A stretch of 64,000 nt of DNA from Talaromyces rugulosus. Lineage: Eukaryota; Ascomycota; Eurotiomycetes; Eurotiales; Trichocomaceae. Location of the stretch: the NCBI RefSeq assembly GCF_013368755.1, contig NC_049562.1, positions 4,402,001-4,466,000 of the forward strand, given 5' to 3'. The translations under genes were made by a program, and so were the position numbers. Numbering within the stretch: the stretch's first letter is position 1; every line of letters starts with the position of its first letter. This document shows, piece after piece, positions 8,377 through 18,302 of this stretch. Below the pieces are notes generated by a model, which was not told the DNA's origin, did not search any database, and saw only the letters and a list, made by a program, of their open reading frames with translations.

Positions 8377-9947
8377 ATGGCTCATATCGGAAATTGTGTC
8401 CTTGACATACCAGTTCCCAAATCCGTGATGAGTATATTGACAGTGCCACCCGTCTGTCTCAGCAAAATCGAGGATCTACATATTCTCGATCTTATCAAGG
8501 ATTTTGGCCAGGAGTTTGATTGCTGCCAGGATGAAGTTAGACAGGCCGTTCATCTCGCATCAGGTCCGTCCGATGTGATGATAATTCTAGAGCGGCCCTC
8601 ATGCTCGCATGAGTATACCCTAACAACGGAGGAAATTGTTCGGCAGTCTCCAACACTGAATGCAGTTGATGAATTAATCAAATTTTCAACAAAAGGAACG
8701 CGAAGCATTTACACTGTATCTGTCCTCGATGCGTTTATGTTGAAACCTAATAACAGGCCAATGATCCCAGATCAAAGATGTCATCAACTTTTGGCACAAA
8801 TAATTCGTCTCAAAAGGCCAAAAGTTCTATTGGTCTGTCATACTCAAAGTTACAGTGATCCCTGGATGCAGGAACTTCAGTTGCCTTGCAATGGGGATTA
8901 CAAAATGGGTCACAAAACCATACGCATTGGTAATGAAACAGAGATCAATGTTGTTCAGTCATTTCATCCATCAATAGCTGTGAATCATATGCCCCGTAGT
9001 CCACAATATAGGGCTCTACTCTTGCACCATTTTGTGGCAGCATTTTCTCTCCTACACGGACAGTATACTGAACCAAATGTTGTTGAGGCTATACGCGGCA
9101 TATGTGCTGAAAAAGGGTAAGGTGTTTCTTTTTTGAGTTTGGTTACTGTACTAAGATTATTATTTCTTATGTTAGTCGCTACCAGACCTCTAGTATCGAA
9201 ATACCTGCATATAGAATATCGGAGGCATTAGACCCAAGGCGTGCACTAACCTCGAGAATGAGGATTAGACCCAAGGGTGAAAATGAAAGAGACAAAACAT
9301 TGCGAGAGAAAAACTTATTTGATGATATGTACAGGCGTTTATTACAATTATCTGAATCCCCCCAGCCCATAGGGGCACTTTCGATATCTCGAGTTGTGAT
9401 ATACCTATGGAAGGAACATTTCTGTCAACATCCCTTGTATAGCCAGGTCATGACTATGCTGATATACAGAGGCAACAAACAAGAATGTTGGCTCCCTTCC
9501 AAAACTCATACCTCAGATGCAGAGCCAATAGAGATCCAGTTCCCGAGAATGAATTCGAAAGATAAGCAGACATCAGCAAATGCATTCGATCAATCGATAA
9601 CAAAAAGAGAGAGCGCAGCTATATTCGGCGCGTCTAATACACATGTTCATGATCCAGAAGAAAGACAAATGCTGAAGAAGAAACTTCAAGAGACGGCGGA
9701 CCTGACTCTTCTTCAAAAATTGATCGGATACGTGAAAGAGGACTGTCGAATTGAGGAACAACTTATCAATAGTTCCATTTATAGTCTCGGCCCATCTTTA
9801 AGAATATGTCGTCTGGTTTCTCAAATAAGATTCCAGATCGAAATCCTCCGAATGGACGATTATGTCTTAAAAGATATTGACGATTTCATCGATACTAGCG
9901 ACCGGCTTGAGCAGCTTATCATGCACGTTCAGGATAAACTCTTATAG
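8377..9947 (+). CDS. Two-domain hypothetical protein, N-half possibly UDG-like
   Basis: There are two exons, 8377-9116 and 9176-9947, with a 59-nt intron (gtaagg...gttag). They join in phase at GRYQTS and give 503 aa. The N-terminal half contains PKVLLVCHTQSYSDPWMQEL and then VVQSFHPSIAV near residue 195. A late strand followed by His-Pro-Ser recalls the HPS motif of the uracil-DNA-glycosylase superfamily, but the other motifs are not clear, so this is only a suggestion. The C-terminal half is charged and helical (EERQMLKKKLQETADLTLLQ) without a recognised domain. Reading frames are intact and codon usage looks normal, unlike the decayed DNA to its left. Confidence 0.7.
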
Positions 9948-10415
9948 AGGTGGGGGAGGATGAAATTACCGCTCCTTGTCAGCTGTACGATTCAACGACA
10001 TACAAAGATAGTCCCACTTCGTGCAAATCATCCACCTTAATTTATTCCACCATTTTCAAGGTTTAAAAAAACATTGTGTACGTTTATTCTCTGTATTATT
10101 TGATATATTCTTTATTGATGGCAAATAGCACTTGTTCTTTTTACCTTATTATTGGGATACCCGTTTTCTATTTATTCATATGGGATATTGTTAGTCTAGT
10201 CAGTTGAGATTGACTCTGACGATCGAGAATACACCCTGCCTAGCTTTTGCGATCCGGTGACATCTATAAAGGTTCAGCTGATGCAGTGATAGTTTTCCCT
10301 GCTGGAAATGGTCTTCAGAAATATTGAATAGGCAGAACAACTGATAGATATTCTTCTATCTACGGACGTAGAAGAGGAACGAGCGGGTAAATTACGACGT
10401 CGTGTAGTCCGTATA
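9948..10415. other. Intergenic, convergent 3' ends
   Basis: This AT-rich spacer lies between two convergent genes. No open frame or RNA gene is recognised. Confidence 0.5.
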
Positions 10416-10937
10416 TCAAACATCCCAGTGCCAATTCATCCCCAGCCTCTGAAAGAAGCTAAACAAAGAACGCTTGGGTACATATCCCGCATATCTGCTC
10501 TGCCAACCAGCCGCGAACGATCCCCCAATAGGTCCCAGATCACCAAACCCCAAAATCTCGAGCGCCCATGGCATCAAGATAGCCAGTATTCCCAGGGCGA
10601 TTAGCGTTGCATAGACAGGATGATCTTCTGCGAATCCGATCGCGGCATTTTTAGCCTCAGTGAGCGCATCGGACGCTGCCTTTGCCATTTGAGTCCCTGC
10701 TTTAATGGCGCACTCAAGGCCGTGGAGGAGAGAAGTTGCTATGGCTTCGGACCAGCCTTCGGTAGTGATTTTCTCGTTGAGCTGTTTATGCAGGGTGTAT
10801 GGTGTATCGGCTGTCAGTATTATGGTGAGGATATCGGAGGCGATGGAGTCCTGCGTCCGAGAGTCGATAGGAGGGGCAGGGGGAGGGCTGGCGGCGAACG
10901 TGCCAGAGATACAGTCGAGGATGGACTGGAACAGCAT
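10416..10937 (-). CDS. Interferon-induced 6/27 (ISG12)-like small membrane protein
   Basis: This intronless gene encodes 173 aa. The C-terminal half has a hydrophobic segment (HPVYATLIALGILAILMPWA, about residues 105-125) followed by a Gly/Ala-rich LGFGDLGPIGGSFAAGWQS. That is the signature of the Ifi6/Ifi27 (ISG12) family, whose animal members sit in mitochondrial or ER membranes. Fungal members are common but their role is not established. The N-terminal half is amphipathic (IKAGTQMAKAASDALTEAKN), and a Pro-rich stretch ASPPPAPPID occurs at 16-25. The family call rests on the glycine-rich motif and the following WQS. The function is unknown. Confidence 0.7.
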   Translation of the reverse strand: MLFQSILDCISGTFAASPPPAPPIDSRTQDSIASDILTIILTADTPYTLHKQLNEKITTEGWSEAIATSLLHGLECAIKAGTQMAKAASDALTEAKNAAIGFAEDHPVYATLIALGILAILMPWALEILGFGDLGPIGGSFAAGWQSRYAGYVPKRSLFSFFQRLGMNWHWDV

Positions 10938-11317
10938 TTTTGTTTGTCAATTTGGTTGTCTGGAAGGGAGCAAGAAATGGGAAGGGAAAGTGATAGAGAG
11001 AAGAGGGGAAGGCTGTGCAGACCCAAGTGTTGGAACATGCCATTGCCTGCAGCCTCCTTCACGTGATTCTGTATCACCCTGGCTGCACCAATCCCAATCA
11101 CCAATCGAGTTTATCGATGGGGAACTGTATCGTCAACAAGCCTGGTCCACCATGTTCATAGCCAATCTACCATTATTTCTGCCTGTAGTCTGTCCGTGTC
11201 AAAGATGAAAAGACATTTCGAGCGTGTCTGTAACATCATATATTTTTGCCAGTCATGGAATAGTACACTCTAAACTACAAGAAAATTAAATTTGTTGACG
11301 GATGTAGCCTGAGATAT
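10938..11317. other. Intergenic, upstream of the ISG12-like gene
   Basis: Frames seen here on both strands overlap one another and lack domains. This is probably the promoter and 5' leader of the minus-strand gene. Confidence 0.4.
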
Positions 11318-11356
11318 GGAATCTTGGTGGACGCCAAAACAAACTTTACTCCTGAT
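11318..11356. repeat. 39-bp dispersed repeat, second copy
   Basis: It is identical to 6285-6323 (ggaatcttggtggacgccaa...). At this site the palindromic partner is missing, so it may be a solo end of the same element. Confidence 0.75.
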
Positions 11357-11590
11357 CTCCGTATTCTAAGTTAATTTAGGATGACAACAGACTAGTTTTC
11401 TTACTCTGCACACTTATTTAATTCTCTTACCCACCGGCCAGCATCAAGGCGGAATCAGGATCTAAGCATATGCTTATTAACCATGTTTAGTAATATAAAT
11501 TAAAATAAAATATAGATTTAAATCAATAATTTTATAGAATACTATAAAATTATTATTAGTATAATTAAGTATATAAACAGTTTCCACATG
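11357..11590. other. AT-rich island upstream of pex4
   Basis: About 100 bp near 11484-11580 consist almost only of A and T (aattaaaataaaatatagat). Next to the 39-bp repeat this suggests a mutated transposon remnant. Confidence 0.5.
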
Positions 11591-11867
11591 ATCTGCCCCG
11601 TCTACCTTCCCGACTGGGGTTAGCGCCGGCCGGACCCACGCGAGCTTGTCTGGACTCTGGACCTCGGCCGGGAGAGAGATGAACCAGACATCCGACAACC
11701 AGCCGAACTCACGCCTCTCGTCCCTCTCAAACGTGAATTGCACAGGAAAGATACAGTCTGTACTGGTGTACGGCACATTACTCGCTTCATCACTCCGCTA
11801 TATACGTTCACAGACACTTGAGCAAAGTACCCAAAACCCCTCCACATTCCACAGACGCGCCCCGAGA

Positions 11868-12466
11868 ATGGCGTCATCGAAATCAACCTCGCAACGCTTA
11901 TTGAAGGAGCTGAAGGACTATGCCAGCAATCCCAATGAGGCGCTGCTCCATTTAGGCCCAGTCAGTGATGAGGACCTGCTGCAGTGGGAGGCTGTCTTGC
12001 GAGGTGTGCAAGGGACGCCCTATGAAGGTAAGAAATATCACCATCATCATCATCACTCTTTTTGTTTCTTATTTGTTTCTTACCCACAACTAACGCGATT
12101 TTTAAATTTCAAGGCGGTCTCTGGCAACTGCATATTCAAGTCCCGGCTAATTACCCTCTCTCGCCGCCCACCATCCGTTTTAAGACCCGAATCTCACACC
12201 CCAACATCTCCTTTACAACGGGCGAGATCTGCCTCACTTTGTTGACGAGCGAGCACTGGAGCCCGGTCTACACGATTTCGACCACGCTATCTGCCATCCA
12301 TCAACTACTGACCGACCCGCGGCCGGACTCGCCGTTGAATGTCGACGTTGCCGCTCTTCTACGCGACGGTGATATTGCCGGGTGGGAAAGTATTGTGAGG
12401 TATTGGACTGGGGAAGAACGATGGCAGGGTGCAAACAATACTACTGTCAAGCCGGCTGCTTCATAG
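11868..12466 (+). CDS. pex4: Peroxisomal ubiquitin-conjugating enzyme E2 (Pex4/Ubc10)
   Basis: The exons 11868-12027 and 12114-12466 join in phase (TPYEG-GLWQLH) and give 170 aa, normal for Pex4. It takes ubiquitin from E1 and, bound to Pex22 at the peroxisome, monoubiquitinates the import receptor Pex5 for recycling. The UBC fold is complete: YPLSPPTIRFKTRISHPNI with the HPN motif, then TTGEICLTLL with the active-site Cys, then WSPVYTISTTLSAIHQLL. The sequence around the Cys and the W-(S/T)-P-x-Y-T-I segment favour Pex4 over other E2 enzymes. An in-frame reading upstream of 11868 exists, but MASSKSTSQRLLKEL gives the expected E2 N-terminal helix. A run of CAT/ATC triplets lies in the intron. 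Confidence 0.88.
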
Positions 12467-13037
12467 AGGGGATTTATGAGTGTCGATGACATAATCTGTG
12501 CCTGCCTGGTAGTTATCTTTTTCTTGTCACTTTTTATTATCATGACGAACACGGATTTATTATATAATTGATGCAATTATGACCTTTTATTTTCCGACTT
12601 TATATTACTGAGGAAGTCTAGACAAAGATGGACTATTTCAAGTGGTTTATGTTTCAACGTTGACGTGTAGGTATGTAACTACCCCATGCTAATGATGTTT
12701 CCGGAGGCAGCAAGCAGCACTTGAAGTCTCTGTGACTAGCATTGAATGAATTTTGAATGAGCACATCTAGAGTGTGTCCATTCTGTACATTATGTTGATA
12801 TGCTCTTGATACATGCAAAGGAGAGAAAGAGTCCATGATGATGATGCTCGTATAAGGATCGTGAGGATGCGATGATCGCTAAGTAAACTGACAAGAAAAC
12901 GCCGGAAAAATGCAACGTGAAATATCGGTTGATTTTTATCAAACAACGAGTTTCGAAAAGGCCGTTTAGAAATTGTAGGTCAAGAAGAATTGGAAATCCA
13001 AGATGATACCCAATGGCTGATTAACCGACTAAGCTGA
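12467..13037. other. Intergenic, convergent 3' ends
   Basis: These are the 3' regions of pex4 and the Ser/Thr-rich protein gene. No further gene is supported. Confidence 0.5.
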
Positions 13038-13655
13038 TTACAGAGCAATGGCAAACACAGCAGCACCCGCTAGCATTGCTGCCATTTCCACCTTCATGCC
13101 ATGGCTAGGAGAAGCAGCGCCTCCAGTCTGCAGACTGGGTGACGAGGTTCCGGTTTTGGAGCTGGAAGTCTCAGCAGCGGGGCTGGCCGCAACAACGGTG
13201 ACGGCGGTGACAGTGCTTAGTGTACCGTCGGGCAAAGTGGTTGTCACCTGGTAAGTTGATGTTGATGAGCTCTCAGTAGTTGTGAATGAGGCACTGGACG
13301 TGACCGGCGGGGCAGATGCCGAAGACGAAAGTGAGGTGGAAGAAGTCGTTGAGGATGGAGCACTGCTGATTACGCTAGTAGAAGCAGCCAAGCTGGTTGA
13401 AGATGATGATGACGACGACAACGTTGAAGAGCTGCTCGACAAGGAGGTGGAGGTTTCAGGTGCAGAGGGGCTCGTCGATGTAGAAGAAGTAGAGGTCGAG
13501 CTTATTGTTGTGCTGGTTGCAGGCGAAGTTAGCGGCAGAGTAGGAGTGGTGTTGTCAACCTGACGCCTCATGAGTCTCCCATCTCCTGCGTGGGGGACTG
13601 CAGACACATGGGCTGCAAGGAGCGACAAGAGGAAGACTTTGGCGAGGTTGTACAT
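13038..13655 (-). CDS. Secreted Ser/Thr-rich protein, probably GPI-anchored
   Basis: The intronless gene encodes 205 aa. It has a signal peptide (MYNLAKVFLLSLLAAHVSA), a possible Kex2-type dibasic site (RLMRRQ, about residues 27-32) and a long central region of almost only Ser and Thr, with some Pro and Ala, that would be heavily O-mannosylated. The C-terminus has a small-residue stretch (GGAASPSHGMK) before a hydrophobic end (MAAMLAGAAVFAIAL), as in GPI-anchored cell-wall proteins. No catalytic domain is seen. The role in the wall or at the surface is inferred from architecture only. Confidence 0.8.
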   Translation of the reverse strand: MYNLAKVFLLSLLAAHVSAVPHAGDGRLMRRQVDNTTPTLPLTSPATSTTISSTSTSSTSTSPSAPETSTSLSSSSSTLSSSSSSSTSLAASTSVISSAPSSTTSSTSLSSSASAPPVTSSASFTTTESSSTSTYQVTTTLPDGTLSTVTAVTVVAASPAAETSSSKTGTSSPSLQTGGAASPSHGMKVEMAAMLAGAAVFAIAL

Positions 13656-15391
13656 CTTTTTTTTTTCTTGCTCTAGGCGTGCTGTAGTAGATATGCAAGT
13701 CTAGTCTGCCTGTTAAGAGACGGAGATTGGCGGATGGTGGACAGTGGACAGAAGATGGATGCTGAGACAAAATCGAGAGAGAAAGAAAAAACGAAGCAAA
13801 AGAAGAAGCGCGAAGATAAAAGAATGGCCTTGACCAGCCTCTGCCCTCTGCCCACGCTGTCTCACGTACTCGCCACGCCGCCTTCCGTATTGGGCAGAAG
13901 CGGGCCCAGCTCAGCACAGACGTTTCCCTCTCGCATCATCGACTGCCCTGTCTAGCCTGGCTTGCGTCCTGTCTTTCCTCGTATCCAACGTTATTCTTCA
14001 ATACGTTAATCACGGTGCTCTCCAGTATGCTCAACATGCAGGTTATTATCTCGGGGCCATTGGCGGAAAATGCAGCTTGATCATGGTGAGTCCAAGAGCT
14101 GGCAAACCCAGACCTAGTCCGATCCAGGATGTTTGTCCATGCAAGGCGATGAACGCGAGCTCTAAAAAAAAATCTTGTTCAAGTCTAGGCTCTAGCTACA
14201 TCACTAGCACATCGGTAATCGTCTAGTTTGCGAGCTAGTCGCCTACCTGTTTGTTGGGCGCAACCGGATTATTCAGGCAATGAAAATATAACAGGCTGAC
14301 ACCAAACGCTGTGCGACGAGTCCGATGATGCTGCACGACCCCATCAAAGCCGCCATTATTGGCCGGATAATGAACGCGCCTGTTTATCAACAGAATATGG
14401 CCAACCTTGGAAGTTGGGACAGGCGAGACCCCGCTCCGGGATATGCAAGCGTTTGCGCGGCCACTTGCCTTACTTGACCGCCCCAAGGTGGTTCCAAAAA
14501 TATCTATCCAGGAGAAAAAAATACAACTCCGAAGAAGAATCCTGTCAGCATGACTTCGCCGAGCTCAACAATGCCTAAGACACCCGTTCCCACGGTTTCA
14601 GTCACGGACCAAGGCATAGCCACGGGATTTCGTGTGAGATGCAGCTGGCGGTTGCGGCTGGCCTCGCGAGCAGTCGAGCTACACGACTAGCGGAGTCCGG
14701 CTCACGATCTAGAAGGCCTTTTTGGCGCGTTCGCCATCGTAGGCTTCTCTGGGCCGGTTATCCGGTTGGCTGACGGCCAGTATCCACGTAATAAGACAGA
14801 TATGCCCCGTCGGCTAGCTGCAAAAGCAGGGAAAGAGAAAACACAGCCACACCTTGTCTTGGATCCCCCTCGACTCCATAAAGCTCGTGTTGGTGACAAA
14901 CAACAAAAACCAATGACCATGTATGGTTTGTTCCGGATCCCGTCGGAAGCGGGATTCAGAAAAATCGCAGGATGCGGCCCGCCCCATTAATTGCCGTTTG
15001 CTTGTCTGTTGGAAACAATACCAATTACAACTGGTGAACCGTGGCACAGCTCACCGAAAAATTGAAATATTTTTAGGCTGATGTTAAATCGAACTGGACT
15101 ACTTCGTAGTAAATTTATTTTTAGACAGGGAATATGCTCGGCCAATATAGATAGGGCTTAGGGCCCAGGGCAAGGGTTCTCGGCGGATTTCCTGTCCATT
15201 AGAAGAAGACCACAAAAGCTCAAGAGACTATGATACATCAACACAACATTGAAGTAAATAAAACAATCAAATACCAGTCTAACCGTGATCTGGCAGAGAA
15301 CATCAAACGCCCGCCCAAAATGTTCCTCCAATTCAAACCACAAAGCCCAGTGTCAAACTCCATGCGACAACTCCCAAACAAGAACCACATT
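13656..15391. other. Long intergenic region
   Basis: I find no gene I can support. Short frames at 14235-14486 (minus) and about 14552-14692 (plus, starting MTSPSSTMPKTPVPTVSV) have no domain, and the second is only 46 codons. The part near 13656-13900 is the promoter and leader of the Ser/Thr-rich protein gene. Confidence 0.4.
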
Positions 15392-16632
15392 TCACCTCCT
15401 ACCATTACAAGTCCTCGCGAACTCCTCGTCGAAGTATCTCTCATGATACTCTGGCAGGACAGGATAGTGAGTCATGGCATTACTACACAGCCCCTGATCC
15501 TGCAAGACGCCTAGCTGGCCCAATTTGCAGCGAGCCAGATAAATGGCGATTCTATTAGCCTCAGATTCAACGCGATTCTGAAGCACCACGATAAGCTCAT
15601 TCAGATTCAAAGTCTCGCCTTCCAACTCAAAAATGGGTTGGCCGGATTGGTCGCGGAGGGAAACATCGGGTATTTCAGACTCTCTGGCGGAAAACTTGAG
15701 CGTGGCGACGGGGCGTTTGCCATAGACGTATTCGTGGTCAAAGGTAATGATTCTGCAAAAATACTCACCTCCTAGTTTGAGCGGGGTATTTTCAAAGTAC
15801 CAGTTGATTATATACGTGGCCAAGGCTTCGACATTGCCGTAGACCGATCGGACCTCGTCGTCTAACAAGCCATAGTTCTTTTGAAATGCGGGCGAGTTTA
15901 TGAGCACCGGCATTGGAAGCGGTGGACGGTCGAGCTGGAGGACAAATATAGTCACTGTCTTGGTCACGCCCGCGGTGCTTAATATCCAGTGTCGAGCTGC
16001 AGTGACGATGTTCTTGATGGAGTTGAATGGCCCAACAAGAATGACGTGTCTGGGGAAAGGGTCGTCTTTCGCTTTCAAATACGTGTCTGGAACTAACTGG
16101 GTATTTTCGTACTGACCGACAAATCTGAATCCTACATGCTCATGTCAATCTGTTACCTCAAATCTCAAACCTGAGACAAAAAAAAAAGGGGGCTGGACGA
16201 GTTCACTCACGCTTCATCGGCATAGTCGGATGGAAATCGAAATTCTGCGGACCCTGCTGCAGGGTAATTTTGTAGAAGAGGTGATTAAAGGACATGGTTA
16301 TCGCATTGTTGAGCATGTATGGCCTGCCCTTTATCATCACGCAGTTGCTACTGGCATCGTATTCAACGATGGTCTCCAGCTCGGGTCGCACTTTCGAGCT
16401 CCATTCGACAAAAGACTGGGGATCAACCTAGATGAAAAGTCATTTCTCCTCCTATGTTCGTAAGCTTGATTTGTTGGGAGGGGCTACGCACATCTAACCA
16501 CGGAAGATGAATGTTGCTGTAAGTAAGAGCGCGCAGCGTGAAGATTCTCTGTTCTGTCAGGTCATCGATAGTCACGATCTGTGCCAGGAGACGCTTTCTG
16601 GAGTCTAGATCTGGGGGGTTTGTGTGGCTCAT
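15392..16632 (-). CDS. Hypothetical protein, three exons
   Basis: The exons are 16632-16492, 16427-16211 and 16131-15392. The introns are 64 nt (donor gtgcgt) and 79 nt (donor gtgagt), and the joins close in frame (LPWLD-VDPQSF and MPMKR-FRFVGQYE). The product is 365 aa. The middle exon reads VRPELETIVEYDASSNCVMI and the last exon includes DPFPRHVILVGPFNSIKNIV and GGEYFCRIITFDHEYVYGKR. The protein looks soluble, without signal peptide or membrane segment. I do not recognise the family. The first donor is weak, so exon 1 is the least certain part. A divergent TspO-type gene lies upstream with no evident functional link. Confidence 0.65.
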
Positions 16633-17412
16633 GATGTTCCCTGCCCCAATGGGACGAGATGGGTTGAGAGTTGTGTTTTCCTGAGACCCGCGAGCGGTGT
16701 GTGTTTGTCGACGGTGGGATGCCCTGGCACCAGTGAGAAAGCAACATCACAATGAGTGAACGCAGGCCAGACTTACATGTTATATTTCTGATAAGTATGT
16801 TTCTTCTTATCTCTTGATAGAAAACCAATAGTTGTGGCAATTATTATGTTAATAAAAGCAATTTATATAGACTGGTCAATCGATAAAATGGCCGGTTCCT
16901 AATTTGTCTTAGTGCATGTTGCCTTTGTTCATAGAGTCTTCAACTTTGAGGAATTAACCGTCTAATCTGGTATAATTCTGCCACCAAGATATTTTAATTA
17001 ATATTCTCATTTAAAGTTACATATATATTCCAACCTTACACATATCCAGCACTTGGCACCGAGTAATACAATTTTTGATTAGCCTCTATAATCTACCTAT
17101 ACAAGTAATGCATGTAATACCAATATTTTATTGCTGTATGCAGCGAGATCGATGAGATCTAGGCTGCAGGATTCTCCACAAAACATGCTCTATTGACAAA
17201 CAAGATACTATAAACATAGATCTCTTACCAATTGACGATCCAGAGTCTAGACCCGATAAAGTTGCTCCGGCGCCGCCCATTGGTGCTATTACGTCAGTCC
17301 GGGTCCCCGCATTCCGACAGCTTGCCAGACTCTAAATTATCCTACTACTTACTTCTTCCTTGAATCTCGTCTTAATTATTCAACTATATCAGCAAGCAGC
17401 TGAAACATCAAC
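16633..17412. other. Divergent promoter region
   Basis: This is AT-rich spacer between the hypothetical gene (minus) and the TspO-type gene (plus). No further gene is seen. Confidence 0.5.
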
Positions 17413-18058
17413 ATGGCTTCTTCTTTTTGGAGTAATGTCTCCCTACCCACGGCAGTTTTCACATCCCCGATCGCCGCGATCGTGACTCCAGCAGTGGCGG
17501 GCGCAGCTATTGGGTATGGAACCACCAAATGTAAAGCAATATATTCTCTTCCATCCTTGCCTATAACCATTTACAGCTCTAATATATAAAATCTCGCCAG
17601 TATTCAACACCAAAAACACATACCGATCGCTACGCCAACCCCCCGGCTCTCCGCCCGGTTGGCTCTTCGGCCCTGTCTGGACGATGCTATACGGCACCAT
17701 GGGCTATGCTAGCTATCGCGCCACCACCGCCGGCCTCTCGTCTCCTTCCTCGCTCGTCCGCCATGTCGCGCATGACTCGCAGGGTCTCTATACCGTCCAG
17801 CTCGCTGCCAATCTCCTCTGGATGCCGCTCTTCTTCGGCCTGCGCAAGCCCGTGTTGTCCCTGGTGGATATCGCGTTGCAGGCAGGAATGGCCGTCGGGT
17901 TGGCGTATAATTACTATCGGATTGATGACGTGGCGCCGTGGCTTGTGGTGCCGTATTTGGGATGGTTGGGGTATGCGTCGTATTTGAATTTTGGCGTGGG
18001 GTATTTGAATGGATGGGATATCTCCGAGGAAGCTGTTGAGCGTCGAAAGAAGGAGTAA
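17413..18058 (+). CDS. TspO/MBR family (translocator) membrane protein
   Basis: The exons 17413-17530 and 17601-18058 join across a 70-nt intron in frame (YGTTK-LFNTKN) and give 191 aa. Five hydrophobic segments fit the TspO fold. Diagnostic pieces are PPGWLFGPVWTMLYGTMGYA near the first loop, QLAANLLWMPLFFGLRKP, and an aromatic end with PYLGWLGYASYLNFGVGYLN. TspO proteins bind porphyrins and sterols in outer membranes. In fungi they are present but little is known of their role. The first exon encodes an extra N-terminal extension (MASSFWSNVSLPTAVFTSPI). The identification is firm on the W-x-P-P-G-W and WxPLFF motifs. Confidence 0.88.
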
Positions 18059-18302
18059 AATGAAAGATCTTACTTTTTTGTACATATCTACTGAGAATTA
18101 TTTATACTTATTAGTCATCTGGTTGGAACTCATCGGACATTTGAAAACAAAGACATTACATAGCCAGCGAGCTTGACTAAAAAAAAACAACGGAGGAAGA
18201 GTTGATTCTGTACGGCCCATGCATTTGAAAAGGAATTATAATGAAGGTTTGTTTTAGAAATAAAATCAATGCATTACAAGTTCGACGAATATAATAATCT
18301 CA

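Noticed and set aside
12041..12056. CAT/ATC run considered as a His-tag-like coding repeat
   Set aside because: It falls inside the pex4 intron, and the conserved protein requires splicing across it.
13282..13563. Acidic 93-codon plus-strand frame
   Set aside because: Antisense of the Ser/Thr codon repeats of the cell-surface protein gene; the Glu/Val/Asp runs are an artefact.
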